From: Isochrysis galbana
Lineage: Eukaryota > Haptophyta > Isochrysidales > Isochrysidaceae
Reading direction: 5' to 3'
DNA: 64,000 nucleotides
Assembly (NCBI GenBank): GCA_018136815.1
Contig: CM030931.1
Span: forward strand, 7,274,399-7,338,398
Shown here: piece by piece, positions 59,544 to 64,000 of the stretch
Position numbering within the stretch: position 1 is the stretch's first letter
Layout of the letters: each line of letters starts with the position of its first letter
Notes under the pieces: generated by a model
Databases searched by the model: none
Told to the model about the DNA's origin: nothing
Seen by the model: the letters and a program-made list of their open reading frames with translations, nothing else
Made by a program: the position numbers and the translations under genes

Positions 59544-60170
59544 TCATGTGCGCATGTGCATGTGCACTGCCGGCCACGCGCCACTTTCGCACGCCAGCAT
59601 GCCCACCAGCTTGGCGAAGATCGCCTCACGGCTCTGGAAGGGCGCCTGGGTTTGAGGCGTATCCTGTGAGCTCCCTTGCAATGCGGTGGAGCTCAAAGGC
59701 GCGCAAGAGGCGCAGGCCGCCCCTTGGGAGTATCGCCCCAATGGCCGCTCTCCATTGGTGGCCCATCCGCCGGCCACCGGGGGCGAGAAACTTAAAATTC
59801 GCGTTGCGCTATGCCGCAGCGCCTGCGCCTGCAGCCATTCGCCCGTGTAGACGGTGCTGCCAATGCGCATCGATGGCGCGGAGGCCGTCGGACGGCCGGT
59901 TGCCGCGTTATACGTTGGCCCGCTCGTCCATCCGGATCCTTCTTGGAGGAAGGCTCTCCACGCTTCCTGCTTGACGACGCCGGACGAGGATGTCGCTTCG
60001 TAAAGTCCGCTGCCGTGAGGCTGTCCGCTCAAGGATGTGTATGCATCAGAGAGGGATGCGGGCGGGTAGGCACGGAAGACCGTCTGCGCGGGCGCGCGCG
60101 AGAGGACAGAAGGCGCGGAGGTTGTCTCGTACCTCGTCCAACTCTTGGAGGGAAAGTCGCGTTCCGTCAA
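59544..60170 (-). CDS. Hypothetical 208-aa ORF
   Basis: Minus-strand frame beginning MTERDFPSKSWTRYETTSAP and ending AWPAVHMHMRT. It is Ser/Ala/Thr-rich without a recognised domain; the end (FQSREAIFAKLVGMLACESG) looks helical. It lies tail to tail with DcpS. A competing plus-strand frame exists, and the start lies in a dispersed tail (GCGTTCCGTCAAAAGAGGGCC at 60158), so it may not be a gene. Confidence 0.25.
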   Translation of the reverse strand: MTERDFPSKSWTRYETTSAPSVLSRAPAQTVFRAYPPASLSDAYTSLSGQPHGSGLYEATSSSGVVKQEAWRAFLQEGSGWTSGPTYNAATGRPTASAPSMRIGSTVYTGEWLQAQALRHSATRILSFSPPVAGGWATNGERPLGRYSQGAACASCAPLSSTALQGSSQDTPQTQAPFQSREAIFAKLVGMLACESGAWPAVHMHMRT

Positions 60171-60180
60171 AAGAGGGCCA

Positions 60181-60352
60181 GGTTATTTGTTTTCTTTTCA
60201 GTCTACAATTACAAGGCCCAATATTATTATTGCAAGGTTAGTTGTTTTCTTTTTGGTCTATTGTTACAATTACAAAGTGTTCTCATGTTATTGTCAGGTT
60301 ATTTGTTTTCTTTTTGATCTATTATTACAATTACAACCAGTCAACTCCAGTT
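60181..60352. repeat. About 58-bp tandem repeat, three units
   Basis: Units start GTTATTTGTTTTCTTTT(C/T) at 60181, 60237 and 60297, each followed by (T/G)TCTA..TTACAATTACAA. A short duplication CCAGTCAACTCCAG follows at 60338 and 60361. They lie just past the end of the minus-strand cap-methyltransferase-like exon. Confidence 0.85.
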
Positions 60353-60364
60353 TTCGACAACCAG

Positions 60365-60811
60365 TCAACTCCAGCTTGGCACACGTCCAACTTGCTTGCG
60401 AAAGGCGAACGAGAAGTAGAGTTGCGCAACTTGCGCCTCTTTCTCACTCAGAACTGGCAGTGATTGGCCTCCACGCCCGTCCCTGCCGCGCATTTTGCCT
60501 ACCGCTCTGTACATTGATTCAATGGCAATCGGGACAAGGCCATGAGCTTCTGCCAATCGTGTGAGGGTTTCGCGCCAGACAAGATATTCGTGTGCATCGG
60601 TTAGGTCGTCAGAATCTTGTGTGACAGTGTCCTGCAAGCTGAAGCACAGCCCATGACCAAACTCATCGTCGTGTTGTGGGCCGATGCGTAAGCTGCTGGT
60701 GCCCTCTCCATCTTCCGTCTTCCCCCCTGCGTTTGCTTCCGCTTGTGCGTTTTGCGCATGCTCAATGTGTGCATTCTTCCCTTCCGTGACGGATCCGCCG
60801 TCGCCTCGCTA
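60365..60811 (-). CDS. C-terminal exon resembling mRNA cap guanine-N7 methyltransferase
   Basis: After an acceptor-like GGTTAG at about 60812-60817 (minus), the frame reads ...TSSLRIGPQHDDEFGHGLCF, then TDAHEYLVWRETLTRLAEAHGLVPI, and ends PVLSEKEAQVAQLYFSFAFRKQ...SWS at 60365. FGN-like start, EYLV with LTRLAEAHGL, and LSEKE..LYFSFAFRK match the order of the last third of RNMT/Abd1-type enzymes. No SAM-binding motif is seen upstream in the window, so the gene is incomplete, split by long introns beyond recognition, or a fragment. Confidence 0.4.
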
Positions 60812-60938
60812 ACCGTCACGGCGACCAGTTTCAGGTACCATACTACCCTCCGCCGCCCTAGTCCTATGGGCCATTTGCGGCTCTATACCCTCCCGCATCT
60901 CATTTGCTCCATGAGAGCGGGCGCCCTTGGGTACAGCG

Positions 60939-61385
60939 TCAACGTCCACACGCTTCAAGCGCAGCACAAAGGGAAACTCGGGCGGCGAGAGCGAGCGCGT
61001 GGGCGGTCTCGACCTCCTCCATCGACTCGGCTGGCTCCTCGACATCCGCAACCCGCGCGATGGGAACAAGAAGACCTGGAGCGTCCGACGCACAGTCCTC
61101 GTTCTCCTCTTCTCCTCCCACAGGCCCAGAGTCCTCGTCGGTGGTGGTGGTGGTGGCCTCATCGGTCGGGGAAAGGGCCTCCTCCTCGGCATCAGGAACG
61201 CGAACAGGCTCCGCCTCCTCCGCCGCGCCCTTGGAGCAGGAAGAGGAACGAGTCGTGCGAGCAGCGCTTGCGCTCGGCGTCCAGTCGACAGGTGGCTGTG
61301 CCGAGCGAGTCGAACGAAACCAGCGAGCAGGAGCACGAGAGGAGAGGACGGAGGACCGTACCGATGCGCGCCGAGTCGCCACCAT
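60939..61385 (-). CDS. Acidic low-complexity ORF, possible 5' exon
   Basis: 148 codons starting MVATRRASVRSSVLSSRAPARWF. An Arg/Ser-rich start is followed by Glu/Asp/Thr-rich sequence (DEATTTTTDEDSGPVGGEEEN). It lies 130 bp upstream of the cap-methyltransferase-like exon on the same strand and could be its disordered N-terminus. No domain. Overlapping frames on the other strand are equally long because of composition. Confidence 0.3.
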   Translation of the reverse strand: MVATRRASVRSSVLSSRAPARWFRSTRSAQPPVDWTPSASAARTTRSSSCSKGAAEEAEPVRVPDAEEEALSPTDEATTTTTDEDSGPVGGEEENEDCASDAPGLLVPIARVADVEEPAESMEEVETAHALALAARVSLCAALEACGR

Positions 61386-61549
61386 CGTGAGGAAGACGAG
61401 GGCGAGGAGAGAGCTGGAGGGTGAGCGAGGAGGGAGGAGGGAGGCAGGCAGTAGGAGCCGTCTCTCTCTGGTAGGTCGATGAGAGGGGGAGGAGGGGACC
61501 CGAGGGAGGGGACCCGGGGGGAGGGGAGCGACCCCAAGACCTATCGGCT

Positions 61550-62235
61550 GTTTACGTTAGTGTTTTCGCAGTATACGGTAATATTTTCCCCGGTCCCATG
61601 GGGTGCCCCCACGGTTCCCGACCGCCTCTGCGTCCAGAGTCCCCCCGCGGAAAGAGTGAACGCACGGCGTGCACCTTCCTGGAAGTTGCTATGCGCACGC
61701 ACGGCGCCCCCGCGGGGGGGGGAGCCGATGTGCATACGCACGGCGTGCACAATGATTGCAAGTAATCACACGTGCTGCGCAAACGAAACATCTCGTATAT
61801 GGCTACTTTACGTTAATGTGGGCCTTAGGGGAAAAAGTTTCTATGCGCACGCACGGCGCCCTCGCGAGGGGGGAGCCGATGCGCATACGCACGGCGTGCA
61901 CAATGATTGCAAGTAATCACACGTGCTGCGCAACGAAACATCTCGTATATGGCTACTTTACGTTAATGTGGGCCTTAGGGGAAAAAGTTTCTGTGCGCAC
62001 GCACGGCGCCCCCGCGGGGTGGCCGATGCACATCGCGCCGTGCCCATAGTTACAAGTAATCACAATCGAAAAGCGCCGACACGGCGCCCTCCGAGGGGGA
62101 CACGCGTCGCGGGAAGCAGGGAATGTTACGCTAGTCTACATTTAATTTTAAAATAACGCTATGTGTACAACTGTGGACATTCGATCGCTCAATTCGACTC
62201 ATGTCCCACATTTGACGGAACGACACCTGAGTGGT
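61550..62235 (-). repeat. Tandem spacer repeats, inverted partner of 45655-46070
   Basis: Units of about 130 bp containing CACAATGATTGCAAGTAATCACACGTGCTGCGCAA, CTCGTATATGGCTACTTTACGTTAATGTGGGCCTTAGGGGAAAAAGTTTCT and GCGCACGCACGGCGCCC: two nearly identical copies at 61745-61995 plus partial copies on both sides. The distal part (62100-62230) matches 45655-45770 in reverse. No ORF is supported. Confidence 0.8.
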
Positions 62236-62239
62236 GGTG

Positions 62240-63090
62240 TCATGCCGAGAACGAGGCGAAGGAGGGGGCTGGGGCGGATAGAGAGGCTGGGGCGCTGGGC
62301 GGATGGGGGACGGCTCGGCGGCTGGGGAGGGGAGGGGGGAGGCGAGGGGTTGGGGGAGCTCGGCGGGGAGGGGGGGGGGGGGGACTCGGCGGCGGGGGAA
62401 GGGGGGGGGGGGGACTCAGCGGCGGGGGGAGGGGGGTCGAGAATAATCATACCGTCAGGGGGCCCAATCTTTTCACAAGCAGTGTGACCTTTTCACAGGA
62501 GGCGTGTGTGTGTGTGTGGGGGGGGCAGTCACAATGGGGACGGTCGAAGTCCCGCGCCTTTTGGCGCGGAGGAGGGGGGGTTATTGGAAGTCACAAGTGT
62601 CAGAGCGGGGACGATAGAAGTCCCGCACCTTAGCCTGGGGGGAGGACAAATATCGAGGGGAGGGGGCAGTGCCCCCTACCCCCGGTAGCACTCGGACACC
62701 TGGCTCGTCAGGCATGGCGGGATTCCGGGACGGAAAAGTTGCGTCCAATTAGCTAGTAGGGTTGGCTAGGATATAACATTAATTATTTTATTTATTTACA
62801 TTATTATTGCGCATGATACGCTGCTTCCTTTTCCCCCTTACTCATACGTAGGCGCTTGCTGTTGTGCTATCCAATCTACGCCTCGAATCAATCTTTGTGC
62901 TCCCTGGCAGCCCGTGGTGTGCGTCGCACATCATTCGGAAAATAAGGGCACGCATTTTTGGCATTTGGTTGTGGCCATCAGGGAGCACTAGCTGTTTGTG
63001 TGTGCCTACAACACACAGCACGATGGCTTGAGATCTTTTCGACGTTAAGATTCTGCCCATGCTGGATGACAGCTTGGCTTGGTTTTCCTC
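62240..63090. other. G-rich intergenic region
   Basis: 62330-62450 has tandem GGGGGGGACTC(G/A)GCGGCGGGGG units; 62515-62640 has AGTCACAA(T)G...GGGGACGGTCGAAGTCCCGC repeated twice about 74 bp apart (62528 and 62590). No gene is recognised. Confidence 0.6.
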
Positions 63091-63100
63091 TTCGTATACC

Positions 63101-63967
63101 TTAGAATCCTAGTACCCCTGAACTGGCTGCTCCAGCGTCCCCATCGATGCTCGCGAGGAGTTTGCTACCCCGCTTCATAGGGTTGTCTGCACCGAGATGT
63201 CGGGCAGCCAAGCAGCAGGCGCCACACACACACAATAGGAGCATGAAGATCAGTCCGCTGCTGCCGAGCACCATCCCATCGCCATCAGTCTCCGCGCCAT
63301 CGACGTCCTGTGTGCCGCTGGAGCTAGCGCTTGCCTCACGCCCCCATGGCGACTGTGGACCTATTGCCTCGACGGATGAGAGCAAGAAGGTAAAAAACTC
63401 AGGGGCATGCCCAAGACGTCGACAAACAACCTCACAGACGGTCCCCGTGTCAGCTGGCTTGGGCAGAGAAAACCGCAAACCACCCCCCACCCCCTCGGCT
63501 GGGATGGGTGGGGGTGATTGCGACGCGGTATTGTCCCAGCACGTGGATGCGATTATACATTCCCCTGGTGGTGCAGAAGCTTGCACAAAGATCCATGCAC
63601 TGCTTAGCACATGCGGAATCCGTGCGACGTACTGCGTTTTGGCGCGGTCGAAGGGCGGCACAAGCTGTGCTCCCGGCAAGTGGATCTGCATGACGCACGG
63701 CGCCGCTTGCTGCACGGGAGCCGCTGCAGCGGGAGCTGTGGGTGTGGGTGCAGCCTGACCGAGGCAACTCGCACAAACTTGCTGCAGCCCGCCTGAAGAA
63801 TTGGATACTAGTCGCCACGAGAGGCACGCCTCGGGACCGAGCGCCGCTTCGGTCGCGACCACCATCAGCAGCAGTAGCAGCCAGCTGCGGGGCAGGCGGC
63901 GCGAGGAGAAGGCGAGAGAGCCACGCTCTCCACCATCCGCCATCCTCTCTCGCCCTCGCATCCTCAC
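63101..63967 (-). CDS. Type I membrane protein with cadherin-like beta-sandwich
   Basis: 288 residues. A hydrophobic signal peptide (SWLLLLLMVVATEAALG, about 28-45) follows a basic start; a second Met (MADGGERG, residue 9) is an equally good initiator. The ectodomain has paired Cys, an Ala/Pro-rich linker, then QIHLPGAQLVPPFDRAKTQYVARIP, which resembles the cadherin-like beta-sandwich repeat (L..LvPaFd..t..Y.v.v). A transmembrane helix (GSSGLIFMLLLCVCGACCLAA) lies at about 233-253, with a 30-residue cytosolic tail. No known enzyme motif. A secreted or cell-surface role is inferred. Promoter sequence is cut off by the window end. Confidence 0.65.
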   Translation of the reverse strand: MRMRGRERMADGGERGSLAFSSRRLPRSWLLLLLMVVATEAALGPEACLSWRLVSNSSGGLQQVCASCLGQAAPTPTAPAAAAPVQQAAPCVMQIHLPGAQLVPPFDRAKTQYVARIPHVLSSAWIFVQASAPPGECIIASTCWDNTASQSPPPIPAEGVGGGLRFSLPKPADTGTVCEVVCRRLGHAPEFFTFLLSSVEAIGPQSPWGREASASSSGTQDVDGAETDGDGMVLGSSGLIFMLLLCVCGACCLAARHLGADNPMKRGSKLLASIDGDAGAASSGVLGF

Positions 63968-64000
63968 TCTTTGCGTCCCCCCCTTCGCGCGTTTCCAGCG

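Noticed and set aside
59546-59974. Plus-strand frame over the hypothetical gene downstream of DcpS
   Set aside because: No domain, no better composition than the opposite frame, and it runs into the region of a dispersed tail.
45655-62235. Inverse repeat pair considered as terminal repeats of one integrated virus
   Set aside because: The 16 kb between them holds ordinary host genes with introns (MUB, DDX20, DcpS), so a single viral insertion is unlikely.
1-64000. tRNA, rRNA and snoRNA genes, telomere repeats, bacterial operons
   Set aside because: I looked for cloverleaf arms with the conserved T-arm, rRNA-like blocks and TTAGGG-type arrays and found none I could support.

Overview
This window is nuclear DNA of a eukaryote, most likely a unicellular alga with a secondary (complex) plastid. 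The evidence is GT-AG introns of about 100-230 bp, eukaryote-only protein families (NAA15, HECT and RING ubiquitin ligases, a Gemin3-like DEAD-box helicase, DcpS, a prenylated ubiquitin-fold protein), and two proteins whose N-termini look like a signal peptide followed by a plastid-targeting segment. I cannot assign a lineage; a haptophyte or a stramenopile such as a pelagophyte would fit. There is one assembly gap of exactly 100 N (1490-1589).

Layout. 1-1437: 3' end of a GH31 alpha-glucosidase gene. About 1590-10.8 kb: a Ty3-like reverse-transcribing element with degenerate gag frames and a polyprotein carrying a phage-type cytosine methyltransferase-like domain, protease, RT and RNase H, but no integrase. 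11-13.8 kb: retroposon remnants. 14.07-18.4 kb: a divergent pair, a plastid FAD oxidoreductase (lycopene-cyclase-like) and a Rieske/flavin reductase fusion, separated by a MITE-like inverted repeat. 18.9-31 kb: a retroposon-rich stretch with nested insertions, one small plastid-type gene (22.7 kb) and one SPO16-like gene (28.5 kb). 31.2-42.8 kb: gene-dense core with a dual-RING protein, a HECT ligase (four exons) and NAA15. 43.1-48.5 kb: two inverted 1.1-kb retroposons flanking an island with a truncated NCLDV late transcription factor (VLTF3-like). 49.6-64 kb: a four-exon membrane-anchored ubiquitin-fold gene divergent from a four-exon DDX20-like helicase, a cytochrome b561-like fragment, a broken mariner element, DcpS, a possible cap-methyltransferase tail, and a type I membrane protein at the right edge.

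The most unusual theme is a clan of target-primed retroposons (at least seven 5' ends here) that begin with a self-complementary leader of about 20 nt followed within a few bases by an ATG. Four insertions of these and related elements have clean 15-18 bp target-site duplications. Stem sequences differ between subfamilies with compensatory changes, which suggests a selected RNA hairpin. The bodies and 3' tails differ between subfamilies. The host genes show no pathway clustering beyond divergent promoter pairs. Several (HECT, RING, MUB) concern ubiquitin, and two (DDX20, DcpS) concern RNA metabolism.
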